From Bradyrhizobium sp. (GTDB taxonomy: Bacteria; Pseudomonadota; Alphaproteobacteria; Rhizobiales; Xanthobacteraceae): DNA of 44,709 nucleotides. The stretch's first letter is position 1. Each line of letters starts with the position of its first letter. Shown one piece after another: positions 36,210 through 44,709 of this stretch. The translations under genes were made by a program, and so were the position numbers. The stretch covers positions 1 to 44,709 of the forward strand of contig NZ_JAFAVV010000003.1 in NCBI RefSeq assembly GCF_019242285.1, given 5' to 3'. Below the pieces are notes generated by a model, which did no database searches, was not told the origin of the DNA, and saw only the letters and a program-made list of their open reading frames with translations.

Positions 36210-38159
36210 ATGGACCTCTACACCACAGCCAACAGTCTCGGAATTCTCACCGAATTTGTCGATGGCCAGGGGCAGCGTCGAATCACCGACGAAGCCGCGC
36301 TGCGAATCATCGTCGATGCCCTGCCGGTACGCCGGCCTCAGCGCTTTGTCGAGGGCGCGATCGTGGTCCGTACTGGACAACCGGCGCGGACCGAGCTCAG
36401 CCCCGCGGCCAAGCTGCCGGTGCGCTGGACCATCGAGACGCCATCGCGCGTGATCACCAGGGGCGAAGCGATCACCCGCTCCATCGTCTGGCCCAGGGGC
36501 CTGTCGAGCGGCACCTATCGGTTGAAGCTGCGCGATGATGCCAAGAAGGTCGAGGAGGTGCCGCTTATCGTCGCACCGCAGCGGGCGTTCGGCGGCGATT
36601 TCCAGCGCGGCTGGCTGCTCGCGGTGCAGCTCTACGGCGTGCGCTCGGCGCGCAACTGGGGCATGGGCGATTTCGGCGATCTGCAGGCCTTGATCAGGCT
36701 CGCGGACGAGCTGGGCGCCGATGGCGTCGGGCTCAACCCGCTGCACGCGCTATTCGACGATCGTCCCGCCGATTGCAGTCCTTATGCGCCGAACAGCCGG
36801 CTGTTCCTGAACGCGCTCTATATCGATGTCGCCGCCATCCCCGAATATCGCGACACTGTCGATTGCGAGGTGATCGCGCGGCTGCGGCAGACGCCGATGG
36901 TGGAATATACCGAGGTCGCGGCGCAGAAATGGCGCGGCCTGCGCGAGGCGTTTGCGGCATTTTGCGTCGGCGCTGCGCCCGAGCGGCTGGCCGATCTCGA
37001 AGCGTTTCGCGACGAGCGCGGCATGCTGCTGCGACGCTTCGCGAGCTTCGAAGTGCTGCGTCACCGCTTCGGCAAGCCGTGGTGGGAATGGCCGGAGGAG
37101 TGGCGGCGGCCGACGGACGGAAGATGCGCGGAGCTTCGCAGCGGACCCGATGGCAGCGAGATCGCGTTCGTCGAGTTCGTGCAATGGATCGCGGACCGGC
37201 AGTTGCGCGCCTGCAGGGAGCTCTCGCGGCAGCTCGGGATGAAGGTCGGACTCTATCTCGACGTCGCCGTCGGGGTGCAGTCCGACGGTTTCGATGCCTG
37301 GAACGAGCAGTCGGCGATCTCGCGCCATCTCGCGGTCGGTGCGCCACCCGATCCCCTGCAGCCGTTGGGCCAGAACTGGGGGCTGGCCGGCTTCAACCCC
37401 GCCGGACTCGAACTGACCTCGTTCGCGCCGTTCCGCGACATGTTGCGGGCCTCGATGCGTCACGCCGGCGCGATCCGGCTCGATCACGCGTTCGGCCTGA
37501 AGCGGCTGTATCTCGTGCCGCACGGCTTTTCCGCCAAGGACGGCGCCTATGTCCAGATGCCGTTCGGAGCGCTGCTGGCGGTGACCGCGCTCGAGAGCGC
37601 CGCGCACAAATGCGTCGTCATCGGCGAGGATCTCGGCACCGTGCCGGAAGGTTTCCGCGAGCAGATGAACGGCTGGGGCATCTGGTCCTACCAGGTCATG
37701 CTGTTTGCCCGCGACGATGGCGGCCGCTTCCGCGGCGTCGACTATTTCTCGCCCGAGGCGCTCGTCACCTTCAACACCCACGACCTCTCGACCTATGCCG
37801 GCTGGCGTTCTTTCGGCGACCTGAAGCTGAAGCGCTCGCTCGGCCTCGATCCCGGCGAAACCGACGAAGCGCGCTGGCATGCGCTCGGCATGCTGGACGA
37901 ACTGCTGCGCGACCACGGCATCGATCGCAACGATTTCTCCTCGGTGACGGGATTCCTGGCCCGCAGCCGATCGCGGCTGCTCGCGATCTCGCTGGAGGAT
38001 CTGCTCGGGATCGTCGATCAGCCCAACATTCCCGGCACCGTCAACGAGCATCCGAACTGGCGCCAGCGCCTGCCGGTGACGATCGAGGAGATGGCTGCGG
38101 CGATCGACGTCGCGGCGCTCAGGGTCGCGACGCGGGAGCGGGCGCGCATGGCGGGCTGA
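36210..38159 (+). CDS. malQ: 4-alpha-glucanotransferase (amylomaltase)
   Basis: 649 residues from the ATG at 36210 (MDLYTTANSLGILTEFVDGQ); the GTG at 36192 has no better support, and neither start has a clear ribosome site. After an N-terminal domain of about 135 residues comes the GH77 barrel: RSARNWGMGDFGDLQALIRL, CSPYAPNSRLFLNALYID, the nucleophile in IRLDHAFGLKRLY, the acid/base Glu in VIGEDLGTVP, and FNTHDLSTYAGW. It transfers maltodextrin units between chains and can recycle short oligosaccharides left by TreZ and GlgX. It is divergent from treS and is followed by the GH15 gene after 27 bases. Confidence 0.95.
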   Translation: MDLYTTANSLGILTEFVDGQGQRRITDEAALRIIVDALPVRRPQRFVEGAIVVRTGQPARTELSPAAKLPVRWTIETPSRVITRGEAITRSIVWPRGLSSGTYRLKLRDDAKKVEEVPLIVAPQRAFGGDFQRGWLLAVQLYGVRSARNWGMGDFGDLQALIRLADELGADGVGLNPLHALFDDRPADCSPYAPNSRLFLNALYIDVAAIPEYRDTVDCEVIARLRQTPMVEYTEVAAQKWRGLREAFAAFCVGAAPERLADLEAFRDERGMLLRRFASFEVLRHRFGKPWWEWPEEWRRPTDGRCAELRSGPDGSEIAFVEFVQWIADRQLRACRELSRQLGMKVGLYLDVAVGVQSDGFDAWNEQSAISRHLAVGAPPDPLQPLGQNWGLAGFNPAGLELTSFAPFRDMLRASMRHAGAIRLDHAFGLKRLYLVPHGFSAKDGAYVQMPFGALLAVTALESAAHKCVVIGEDLGTVPEGFREQMNGWGIWSYQVMLFARDDGGRFRGVDYFSPEALVTFNTHDLSTYAGWRSFGDLKLKRSLGLDPGETDEARWHALGMLDELLRDHGIDRNDFSSVTGFLARSRSRLLAISLEDLLGIVDQPNIPGTVNEHPNWRQRLPVTIEEMAAAIDVAALRVATRERARMAG

Positions 38160-38186
38160 CGGGCTTCTTTTCAAAGGTTTGCGTGA

Positions 38187-39995
38187 ATGCCCTCCAGAAT
38201 CGAAGACTATGGCCTGATCGGCGATTGCGAGACCGCGGCGCTGGTCGGTCGTGACGGGTCGATCGATTGGCTGTGCTGGCCAAATTTCGATTCCGACGCC
38301 TGCTTCGCCGCCATTCTCGGCAGCGAGGAAAACGGCCGCTGGCGGATCGCGCCGACGGAGGACGTGCTGGAAACCTCCCGGTGCTACTGGGACAACACCC
38401 TGATCCTGGAGACGCGCTTCGAAACCGAGAGCGGCACGGTCGCGCTGATCGATTTCATGCCGCCGCGCGGCAAGGCCTCCGACGTCGTCCGGCTGGTGCG
38501 CGGCATCAGCGGCAGCGTGCCGATGCGGATGGAGCTGGTGCTCCGCTTCGGCTTCGGCGCCGATATTCCCTGGGTGAAGCGCGACGAGGACCGTTCCGCG
38601 CTGCTCGCGATCGCGGGGCAGGACATGACGGTGCTGCGCACGCCGGTCGAGACCCGCGGCGAGAATCTGACCACGGTCGCCGATTTCGTGGTCGGCGAGG
38701 GCGAGACCATTCCGTTCGTGCTCACCTACGGCCCCTCGCATCTGCCGCTGCCGGAGCCGATCAATCCGGCGGTTGCGCTGGAGGAGATCAAGGATTTCTG
38801 GCTCGAATGGTGCAGCCGCTGCAGATATGAAGGCGCGCACCGCGAGCTCGTCATGCGGTCGCTGATTACGCTGAAGGCGCTGACCTTCGGGCCGACCGGA
38901 GGCATCGTCGCGGCGCCGACCACCTCGCTGCCGGAGAAGCTCGGTGGCGCGCGCAACTGGGACTATCGCTTCTGCTGGCTGCGCGACGCCACCTTCACGC
39001 TGCTGGCGCTGATGAACTCGGGCTATACCGAGGAAGCCGCGGCCTGGCGCGGCTGGCTGCTGCGCGCGGCCGCCGGCGCGCCCGGAAACATGCAGATCAT
39101 GTACGGCATCTTGGGGCAGCGGCGCCTATTGGAATGGGAGGCCGGCTGGCTGCCGGGCTATGAGGGCTCGCAGCCGGTGCGGATCGGCAACGCCGCGCAT
39201 GCGCAGCTGCAGCTCGACGTCTATGGCGAGCTGCTCGATGCGTTCTACCAGGCGCGGGTGCTGACGCACGACCGGCTTGCCGACGGCACCTGGGCGCTGG
39301 AATGCGCGGTGCTGAAGCATCTTGCCGAGGTGTGGGACCAGCCCGATCACGGCATCTGGGAGCGGCGGGGCGAGGGCAGGCACTACGTGTTCTCGAAGGT
39401 CATGACCTGGGTCGCCTTCGATCGCGCCATCAGGAGCGCGGAAAAATTCGACCTCGAGGCGCCGCTCGCAAGCTGGCGCGTGCTGCGCGAGTGCATCCAC
39501 CGCGACGTCTGCCAGCGCGGCTTCGATGCCGATCTCAACAGCTTCGTCGAATCCTACGGATCGCAGATGCTCGATGCCAGCGTGCTGCTGCTGCCGGCAG
39601 TCGGCTTCCTGCCGCCTTCCGATCCGCGCGTGCGCGGCACGATCGAAGCGATCGAAAAATACATGATGCGCGACGGCTTCGTGCTGCGGCACGACCCGCG
39701 CGAGATCACCGACGAGATCCAGCCGATCGAAGGCGCGTTCCTCGCCTGCAGCCTGTGGCTCGCCGACGCCTATGTGCTGGCCGGCGACATCGGCAAGGCC
39801 GAGCCGCTGTTCAACCGCGTGGTCGGGATCGCCAACGATCTCGGCCTGCTCGCCGAGGAATACGACACGGGTGCCGGCCGCCAGACCGGCAACTTCCCGC
39901 AGGCGCTGACCCACATCGCGCTGATCAACACCGCGCACAACCTCGACGAGGCACGCAAGGCCAGCGAGAAACCCGCGATGCAGCGGTCGAAGTAG
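38187..39995 (+). CDS. Glycoside hydrolase family 15 protein (trehalase or glucoamylase type)
   Basis: 602 residues: an N-terminal beta-sandwich domain starting MPSRIEDYGLIGDCETAALV with DGSIDWLCWPNFDS, then an alpha/alpha barrel with GGARNWDYRFCWLRDATFTL and GIWERRGEGRHYVFSKVMTW, the latter carrying a probable catalytic Glu. Bacterial GH15 proteins of this length and start are commonly trehalases, glucoamylases or glucodextranases. Beside the trehalose genes a trehalase is attractive, giving glucose for the nearby zwf route, but the substrate is not proven. It probably shares the stress-type promoter of malQ. A GTGGGC repeat begins 11 bases after the stop codon. Confidence 0.92.
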   Translation: MPSRIEDYGLIGDCETAALVGRDGSIDWLCWPNFDSDACFAAILGSEENGRWRIAPTEDVLETSRCYWDNTLILETRFETESGTVALIDFMPPRGKASDVVRLVRGISGSVPMRMELVLRFGFGADIPWVKRDEDRSALLAIAGQDMTVLRTPVETRGENLTTVADFVVGEGETIPFVLTYGPSHLPLPEPINPAVALEEIKDFWLEWCSRCRYEGAHRELVMRSLITLKALTFGPTGGIVAAPTTSLPEKLGGARNWDYRFCWLRDATFTLLALMNSGYTEEAAAWRGWLLRAAAGAPGNMQIMYGILGQRRLLEWEAGWLPGYEGSQPVRIGNAAHAQLQLDVYGELLDAFYQARVLTHDRLADGTWALECAVLKHLAEVWDQPDHGIWERRGEGRHYVFSKVMTWVAFDRAIRSAEKFDLEAPLASWRVLRECIHRDVCQRGFDADLNSFVESYGSQMLDASVLLLPAVGFLPPSDPRVRGTIEAIEKYMMRDGFVLRHDPREITDEIQPIEGAFLACSLWLADAYVLAGDIGKAEPLFNRVVGIANDLGLLAEEYDTGAGRQTGNFPQALTHIALINTAHNLDEARKASEKPAMQRSK

Positions 39996-40005
39996 AAGCG
40001 GAGAG

Positions 40006-40166
40006 GTAGGGTGGGCTGAGGCGCGCACGCGACGATGCTTCGCATCGCGCGGAGCGACGTGCCCACCATTCTCTCACGGCCTGGCTTCAAAATGGTGGGC
40101 ACGCTCCTGGCTTTGCGTGGCGAGCTTCTGTGCATGCGGCTGCTTAGCCCACTCTGCGAACTCTAC
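40006..40166. repeat. GTGGGC intergenic repeat, copy 3, uninterrupted
   Basis: It begins GTAGGGTGGGCTGAG and ends TTAGCCCACTCTGC...CTCTAC. Submotifs GACGTGCCCACCATTCTCTC and AATGGTGGGCACG match the other copies, and GATGCTTCGCATC makes an internal hairpin. It fills the gap between the convergent GH15 and HAD genes. The HAD stop codon (40163-40165) lies in its right edge. Confidence 0.7.
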
Positions 40167-40975
40167 CCCTTGGCGTTCTCGCGCAGGATCATGTCGATGG
40201 CGTTGGCGAAACCTTCCTCCTCGTTGGAGGTGGTGACGAGCTTGGCCTGCCGCTTGATCTCGTCGGTCGCGTTGCCCATCGCGATCGACAGGCCGCTCAC
40301 GGCGAACATCGCCAGATCATTGTGCATGTCGCCGATGGTGGCGACGGCGTCGGTGGAGATTCCGAGCCGCTTCGCCATGGCCTGCACGAAGGTGCCCTTG
40401 TTGACGCCGGGCGGCGTGATGTCGAGATAATAGTTCTGCGACCGGCTCGCGGTCGCCTGCGTGCCGAGCGCTTCGCGCATCTTGGCCTCGCAGCGCACCA
40501 GCATGTCGAAATCGGACGACGAGCCGACGATCTTGCAGGCCCGCGACACATAGGGCGCGAAGTCGTCGATGATGGTGGGATCGGCGAGGATCGCGCGCTT
40601 CTCGTTCGGAACATAGGGGCCGTCGGGATTCCGCGTCAGCCATTGCTGGTTGGTGAACAGCCAGATGTCGGCGCCGAACTCGCGCAGGATATCGAGGCTC
40701 CGCGCGGCGGCCGAGGTCGGAATCAGATGCTGCTCGACCGCCTTCATGGCGGGATCGACGATCGAGGTGCCGTTGAACGGGCCGACCGGCAGCGTGATCT
40801 TGAGCGGCTCGATCAGGAAGCGCATGCCGATCGCCGGCCGGCTGGAGGTGATGGTGAAACCGATGCCGGCCCCATGCAGCCGCTGGGCCGCGGCCTTGGC
40901 GGCTTCGGTCAGCGTCTTGTCCTTGGTCACCAGCGTGCCGTCGACGTCGGAAACCACCAGCGCGATACGCGTCAT
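40163..40975 (-). CDS. Cof-type HAD-IIB family phosphatase
   Basis: 270 residues. HAD motif I is VSDVDGTLV at residues 8-16 (nucleophile and acid Asp), motif II is in FTITSSRPA, and motif IV is ATIGDMHNDLAMF, followed by AMGNATDEIK, with a C2-type cap in between. This is the Cof subfamily of soluble sugar-phosphate or nucleotide phosphatases. The substrate is not predictable; as the last gene of a pentose-phosphate operon it may dephosphorylate a hexose or gluconate phosphate by-product. Its ATG overlaps the gntK stop by 4 bases. The stop codon sits in a repeat end. Confidence 0.88.
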   Translation of the reverse strand: MTRIALVVSDVDGTLVTKDKTLTEAAKAAAQRLHGAGIGFTITSSRPAIGMRFLIEPLKITLPVGPFNGTSIVDPAMKAVEQHLIPTSAAARSLDILREFGADIWLFTNQQWLTRNPDGPYVPNEKRAILADPTIIDDFAPYVSRACKIVGSSSDFDMLVRCEAKMREALGTQATASRSQNYYLDITPPGVNKGTFVQAMAKRLGISTDAVATIGDMHNDLAMFAVSGLSIAMGNATDEIKRQAKLVTTSNEEEGFANAIDMILRENAKG

Positions 40976-41499
40976 GCACCACCCCTCAATTGCCGCAGGA
41001 CGTCGTCGACGATGGTCGTGACCGGCGCGTCGATCGACACTGCCAATGCATGCTCGTCCGGTCCGGGCGGCTCCAGTGTCTCGAACTGGCTCGCGAGCAG
41101 GTCCGCCGGCATGAAATGGCCCTTGCGATGGCCGATGCGGTCCGCGATCAACGCCTGCGAACCGTCGAGATAGACGAAGCGGATGTCGTCGCGCCCGTGC
41201 ACCAGGAGATCGCGATAGACCCGGCGCAGCGCCGAGCAGCCGATCACGATCTTCCGGCCGCCGGCGCAGACGCGGTCGATCTCGGCCGCGATCGCCTTGA
41301 GCCAGGGCCAGCGATCCTCGTCGGTCAAAGGCTGACCCGCGCTCATCTTGGCGACGTTGCTGGCGGGGTGGAACGTGTCGGCGTCCTCGTAGGCCCAGCC
41401 CAGGCGTTCCGCGAGCGCGCCGCCGATGGTGCTCTTGCCTGAACCGGCGACGCCCATCACGATCAGCGCGCAGGGTGGCTTACTCGGGCTCGCGGGCAC
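40972..41499 (-). CDS. gntK: Gluconokinase
   Basis: 175 residues from a GTG start at 41499 with a strong GGAGG six bases upstream. The P-loop is VMGVAGSGKSTIGGALAERL (residues 14-33), then DADTFHPASNVAKMSAGQPL, which is diagnostic for gluconokinase, and CSALRRVYRDLL. It phosphorylates D-gluconate to 6-phosphogluconate, feeding gnd or the Entner-Doudoroff route. The first 20 bases overlap the end of pgl, so the ribosome site is inside pgl. The stop overlaps the HAD start. Length is standard. Confidence 0.95.
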   Translation of the reverse strand: MPASPSKPPCALIVMGVAGSGKSTIGGALAERLGWAYEDADTFHPASNVAKMSAGQPLTDEDRWPWLKAIAAEIDRVCAGGRKIVIGCSALRRVYRDLLVHGRDDIRFVYLDGSQALIADRIGHRKGHFMPADLLASQFETLEPPGPDEHALAVSIDAPVTTIVDDVLRQLRGGA

Positions 41500-42238
41500 G
41501 AAAATCCTCCGGCAGCGCGGCCGTGTCGACCAGCCAGATCGTCTCGCCGATCGAGCGCGCGCGGTTCGCCGGCAGCTTCTCGCCGGCGAGCAACCGCGTC
41601 AAGATCGCGCGCTTGCCGGCGCCTCCGATCTCGAACAGCATCTCCCGGCAGGAGGCGAGCGCGGGCAGGGTCAGGCTCACGCGCGGCACGAACGGCTCGA
41701 CATTGGCCTTCGGCACGCCGACCACCCAGCGCGCGGTCTCCTCCACCGCCGGATAGCCCGGAAACAGCGAAGCGACGTGGCCGTCGGGCCCGGCCCCCAT
41801 CAGCACCATGTCGAACAGCGGCCGGGCGTTGTCGAGGTGATCGGCACCATGGAAGGATTGCAGCTCGCGCGCATAGCGCGCGGCGCTGGCGTCGGGGTTG
41901 GCCGTATCGGTCGGAATGGGGTGAATGTTCGCGGCAGGCGCGCATGCATCGAGGAAGGCGCTCCGCGCCATCGTCATGTTGTTGAGCGGGTCGGTCGCGC
42001 CGACGAACCGCTCGTCGCCGATGAACCAGTGCACGCGCTCCCACGGAATTCGTGTCCGGCAGGGCTCTCGCGCCAGCAAATGATAGAGCTGCTTCGGGCT
42101 CGATCCGCCGGTCAGACAGATCGCAACGCGCCCGGGGTTCGCATCGACCCGTGCCATCAGCCGCTCCGCTGCGGCCTCGGCCATCGCCGCGGCATCCGCG
42201 ACCACGATCAATCGTCGATGGTCGCGCGGCTCCGTCAC
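41480..42238 (-). CDS. pgl: 6-phosphogluconolactonase
   Basis: 252 residues from a GTG two bases after the zwf stop. The NagB/Pgl-type fold shows ICLTGGSSPKQLYHLLA, WERVHWFIGDERFV, NMTMARSAFLD and DMVLMGAGPDGHVASLFPG, all diagnostic of DevB-type 6-phosphogluconolactonase. It hydrolyses the lactone made by Zwf. Its placement between zwf and gntK in the order of the pathway supports the assignment. Confidence 0.96.
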   Translation of the reverse strand: MTEPRDHRRLIVVADAAAMAEAAAERLMARVDANPGRVAICLTGGSSPKQLYHLLAREPCRTRIPWERVHWFIGDERFVGATDPLNNMTMARSAFLDACAPAANIHPIPTDTANPDASAARYARELQSFHGADHLDNARPLFDMVLMGAGPDGHVASLFPGYPAVEETARWVVGVPKANVEPFVPRVSLTLPALASCREMLFEIGGAGKRAILTRLLAGEKLPANRARSIGETIWLVDTAALPEDFRAREPE

Positions 42239-42240
42239 GG

Positions 42241-43752
42241 TCAGAGCTTCCGCCAGCTACGGCCATCGCGCCGCAGGAGCTCCGCGGCGCCGGATGGACC
42301 CTCGCTGCCGGCCGGGTACTTCTCGAGTCCCTTGCCGCCGGCCTGCTTCCAGGCCTTGAGGAACGGCTCGACCGCCCGCCATCCCGCCTCGACGCCGTCG
42401 GCGCGCTGGAACAGGATGTTGTCGCTGATCATGCAGTCGTAGAGCAGGGTCTCGTAGCCGGTGGAGGGCTCGGCGTTGAAATAGTCCTTGTAGCGGAACT
42501 TCATTTCCACGCCGCTGATGTTGATCGTCGGTCCCGGCACCTTGCTGTTGAACTGCAGCGTGATGCCTTCGGTCGGCTCGATGCCGATGACGAGATAGTT
42601 CTCGGCCAGCCCGTCGACCGGCGTGCATTCGAACATTGCGAACGGCGCCTGCCGGAACTTGATCGCGACCTCGGTGCGCTTCAGCCCGAGCGCCTTGCCG
42701 GTGCGGAGATAGAAGGGAACGCCGGCCCAGCGCCAGTTGTCGATGGTCAGCTTCAGCGCCGCGTAGGTCTCGGTCGTGCTGTCAGGCCTCACGTCCTCGG
42801 TGGCGTCATAGGCTGGAACGATTTCGTCGCCGATCCGGCCTTGGCCATATTGCCCCCGCACCGAATTGCGCAGCGCCTCGTCCTCGTTCGGGACCTGGAT
42901 CGCCGCCAGCACCTCGGCCTTTTCCGAGCGCACGGTGTGGGCGTCGAATTTCGCCGGCGGCTCCATCGCGATCAGCGACAGCAGTTGGAACAGATGGTTC
43001 GGCACCATGTCGCGCAGCGCGCCGGTCTGGTCGTAGAAGCTGCCGCGATGTCCGACGCCGAGCTTCTCATCGACCGCGATCTGCACATGATCGATGTGAT
43101 GGCGGTTCCAGATCGGCTCGAACATGCCGTTGGCGAAGCGCAGCACCAGGATGTTCTGCACCGTTTCCTTGCCCAGATAATGGTCGATCCGGTAGATCTG
43201 GTGCTCGTTCAGAATGCTCAGCAGCTCGTCGTTCAGCGCCTTTGCCGAGGCGAGGTCGGTTCCGAACGGTTTTTCGACGATCAGCTTGCGCCACGGGCCG
43301 TTCTCGTCCTGATGCACCAGCCCGACGCGCCCGAGCTGGCGCGCGATCGGTGCGAACGCATTCGGCGGCGTTGCCAGATAGAACAGCCGGTTGCCGCCGG
43401 TATCGCGGGCGGCCTCCAGCTTCTCCAGTCGCTCCTTCATCCGGTCGAAAGAGCCCGGCTCGCTGGCATCGGCCTCGATCGCGGTGACGCATTCGAGCAG
43501 CCGGTTGGCGATAGCGTCATCCACTGCGCGGGTGGCGAACTTGCGCACGCCCTCCATCAGGCTTTCGCGCAAGGTCTCGTTCGACATGCCCCTGCGCACG
43601 ACGCCGACCACGCAAAACCGCTCCGGCAAGAGGTTCGCGGCCGCGAGGTTATAGAGCGAAGGCATCACGAGGCGATGGGTGAGGTCGCCGGTGACGCCGA
43701 ACAGGACGAAGCAGCAGGAATCCGGCTTTCTTTGCGCGTGACCGTTCGCCAT
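42241..43752 (-). CDS. zwf: Glucose-6-phosphate 1-dehydrogenase
   Basis: 503 residues. The nucleotide-binding loop reads FGVTGDLTHRLVMPSLYNLA, a small variant of the usual GASGDLAxRK. The substrate-binding and catalytic RIDHYLGKETVQNILVLRFA and the VEKPFGTDLASA segment are intact. It oxidises glucose-6-phosphate to the lactone and produces NADPH. It starts 30 bases after gnd and is followed closely by pgl. The tail, KYPAGSEGPSGAAELLRRDG, is typical. Trehalose and glycogen breakdown by the adjacent block would supply its hexose phosphate after phosphorylation. Confidence 0.97.
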   Translation of the reverse strand: MANGHAQRKPDSCCFVLFGVTGDLTHRLVMPSLYNLAAANLLPERFCVVGVVRRGMSNETLRESLMEGVRKFATRAVDDAIANRLLECVTAIEADASEPGSFDRMKERLEKLEAARDTGGNRLFYLATPPNAFAPIARQLGRVGLVHQDENGPWRKLIVEKPFGTDLASAKALNDELLSILNEHQIYRIDHYLGKETVQNILVLRFANGMFEPIWNRHHIDHVQIAVDEKLGVGHRGSFYDQTGALRDMVPNHLFQLLSLIAMEPPAKFDAHTVRSEKAEVLAAIQVPNEDEALRNSVRGQYGQGRIGDEIVPAYDATEDVRPDSTTETYAALKLTIDNWRWAGVPFYLRTGKALGLKRTEVAIKFRQAPFAMFECTPVDGLAENYLVIGIEPTEGITLQFNSKVPGPTINISGVEMKFRYKDYFNAEPSTGYETLLYDCMISDNILFQRADGVEAGWRAVEPFLKAWKQAGGKGLEKYPAGSEGPSGAAELLRRDGRSWRKL

Positions 43753-43782
43753 TCTGATGCCTTGTCCTTTATCGTTATGCTC

Positions 43783-44709
43783 TCAAGTCTTTGGCTTCGG
43801 CCCCGGTTCCCGATGGCCGCCGAAGCCGGCGCGCATGGCCGAGAGGATTTTTTCGGCGAAGGTGTGCTGCTTGCGCGAGCGGAAGCGGGCGAACAGCGCC
43901 GCGGTCAGGACTTCCGCCGGCACCGCCTCGTCGATCGCGGCGTTGACGGTCCAGCGGCCTTCGCCGGAATCCTCGACAAAGCCGGAGTAATTGTCGAGCG
44001 CGTGGTTCTCCGCGAGCGCGGACGCCGTCAGGTCGAGGAGCCAGGACGGGATCACGCTGCCGCGCCGCCACACCTCGGCAATGTCGGCGATGTCGAGATC
44101 GAAGCGGTGCTCTTCCGGCAGCGCGTCGATATTGGCATTCCTGAGAATGTCAAAACCTTCGGCATAGGCCTGCATCAGGCCGTATTCGATGCCGTTATGG
44201 ATCATCTTGACGAAATGCCCCGCGCCGACCGGGCCGGCATGGATATAGCCCTGCTCGACGCGCGGGTCACGGCCCTCGCGATGCGGCGTGCGCGGGATGT
44301 CGCCTGCACCCGGCGCCAGCACCTTGAAGATCGGATCGAGGCGGTCGACCACCGCCTTGTCGCCGCCGATCATCATGCAGTAGCCGCGCTCGATGCCCCA
44401 GATGCCGCCGGAGGTGCCGACGTCGACGTAATGGATGCCGCGCGCCTTCAGCGACTTGCCGCGGCGCACGTCGTCCTGCCAGAAGGTGTTGCCGCCGTCG
44501 ATGATGACGTCGCCATCCTCCATCGATTTCGCCAGGGTCTCGATGGTGGCCTCGGTGATCTTGCCCGCCGGCAGCATGACCCATGCGGTCCGCGGCTTCT
44601 CGAGCTTGCCGACGAAATCCTCCAGCGCCTTGGCGCCCGTGGCGCCGTCGGCGGCGAGCGCCGCCACCGCCTTTTCGTCCTTGTCATAGACTACGGTGGT
44701 GTGTCCATG
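43783..44709 (-). CDS. gnd: 6-phosphogluconate dehydrogenase, decarboxylating (short type), N-terminus beyond the window
   Basis: About 309 codons are present and the frame stays open to the window edge, reading [20 protein letters not shown] before the GTG that the ORF track takes as its start. So roughly the first 20 residues, with the NAD(P) fingerprint, are outside. Motifs are [13 protein letters not shown], the [20 protein letters not shown] loop, [20 protein letters not shown] with the catalytic Lys, and [10 protein letters not shown]. The short C-terminus ([20 protein letters not shown]) marks the YqeC/GndA-like class, many of which prefer NAD. It converts 6-phosphogluconate to ribulose-5-phosphate and CO2 and heads the visible operon. 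Confidence 0.95.
   Translation of the reverse strand, partial: HGHTTVVYDKDEKAVAALAADGATGAKALEDFVGKLEKPRTAWVMLPAGKITEATIETLAKSMEDGDVIIDGGNTFWQDDVRRGKSLKARGIHYVDVGTSGGIWGIERGYCMMIGGDKAVVDRLDPIFKVLAPGAGDIPRTPHREGRDPRVEQGYIHAGPVGAGHFVKMIHNGIEYGLMQAYAEGFDILRNANIDALPEEHRFDLDIADIAEVWRRGSVIPSWLLDLTASALAENHALDNYSGFVEDSGEGRWTVNAAIDEAVPAEVLTAALFARFRSRKQHTFAEKILSAMRAGFGGHREPGPKPKT

Noticed and set aside
36750-38840. 696-residue minus-strand ORF opposite malQ and the GH15 gene
   Set aside because: It crosses two genuine genes in antisense and has low-complexity Arg/Ala composition.

Overview
This GC-rich window has no plasmid, phage or CRISPR signature and reads as chromosome of an alphaproteobacterium, most likely Bradyrhizobium or a close relative. 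The evidence is DUF3551, DUF3309 and DUF6496 proteins, a Bug-type and a Liv-type solute-binding protein, a full Kdp system, EcfG-type (GGAAC-N16-CGTT) promoters, and short palindromic intergenic repeats of the kind common in that group. The genus is an inference from memory of these families.

Layout. 1-3.3 kb: a truncated Ldh_2-family dehydrogenase, a tRNA with anticodon CAT (best read as tRNA-Ile2) and two periplasmic binding proteins. 3.3-4.1 kb: a long gene-free stretch full of inverted repeats. 4.1-9.8 kb: a DUF3551 secreted protein, a VOC protein, an SDR lacking its catalytic tyrosine, divergent mobA and mobB, a TusA-family protein and an OFA-type MFS transporter. 10.2-18.6 kb: the kdp locus in the order small ORF, kdpF, A, B, C, D, E; the first two genes are too short for the ORF track. 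18.6-23.5 kb: a very basic DUF6496 protein, divergent ku and ligD (NHEJ), a DUF3309 membrane peptide and a PHA-system protein. 23.8-40 kb: an alpha-glucan/trehalose block, with treS-glgB-glgX-treZ-treY tightly packed on the minus strand and malQ plus a GH15 enzyme divergent on the plus strand. 40-44.7 kb: minus-strand gnd (cut by the window end), zwf, pgl, gntK and a HAD phosphatase, i.e. the oxidative pentose phosphate entry.

How it fits together. Reading the intergenic regions shows promoters matching the alphaproteobacterial general stress response sigma factor upstream of ku, DUF3309 and malQ (exact GGAAC-N16-CGTT) and weaker ones upstream of ligD, DUF6496 and treS. This suggests that DNA end-joining, trehalose/glycogen turnover and small envelope or nucleoid proteins form a stress-linked block, with zwf/pgl/gnd able to supply NADPH from the glucose released. 

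The most unusual structural signals are three copies of a GTGGGC repeat. Two of them carry different small palindromic insertions at the same TTAG site. One of these is a 117-bp MITE-like element with 14-bp terminal inverted repeats and a TTAG duplication. Repeat ends supply or overlap the stop codons of ku, treY and the HAD gene. The kinase half of the TreS fusion has lost expected active-site residues, and no glgE is present here. I did not find a clear new defence or mobile system.
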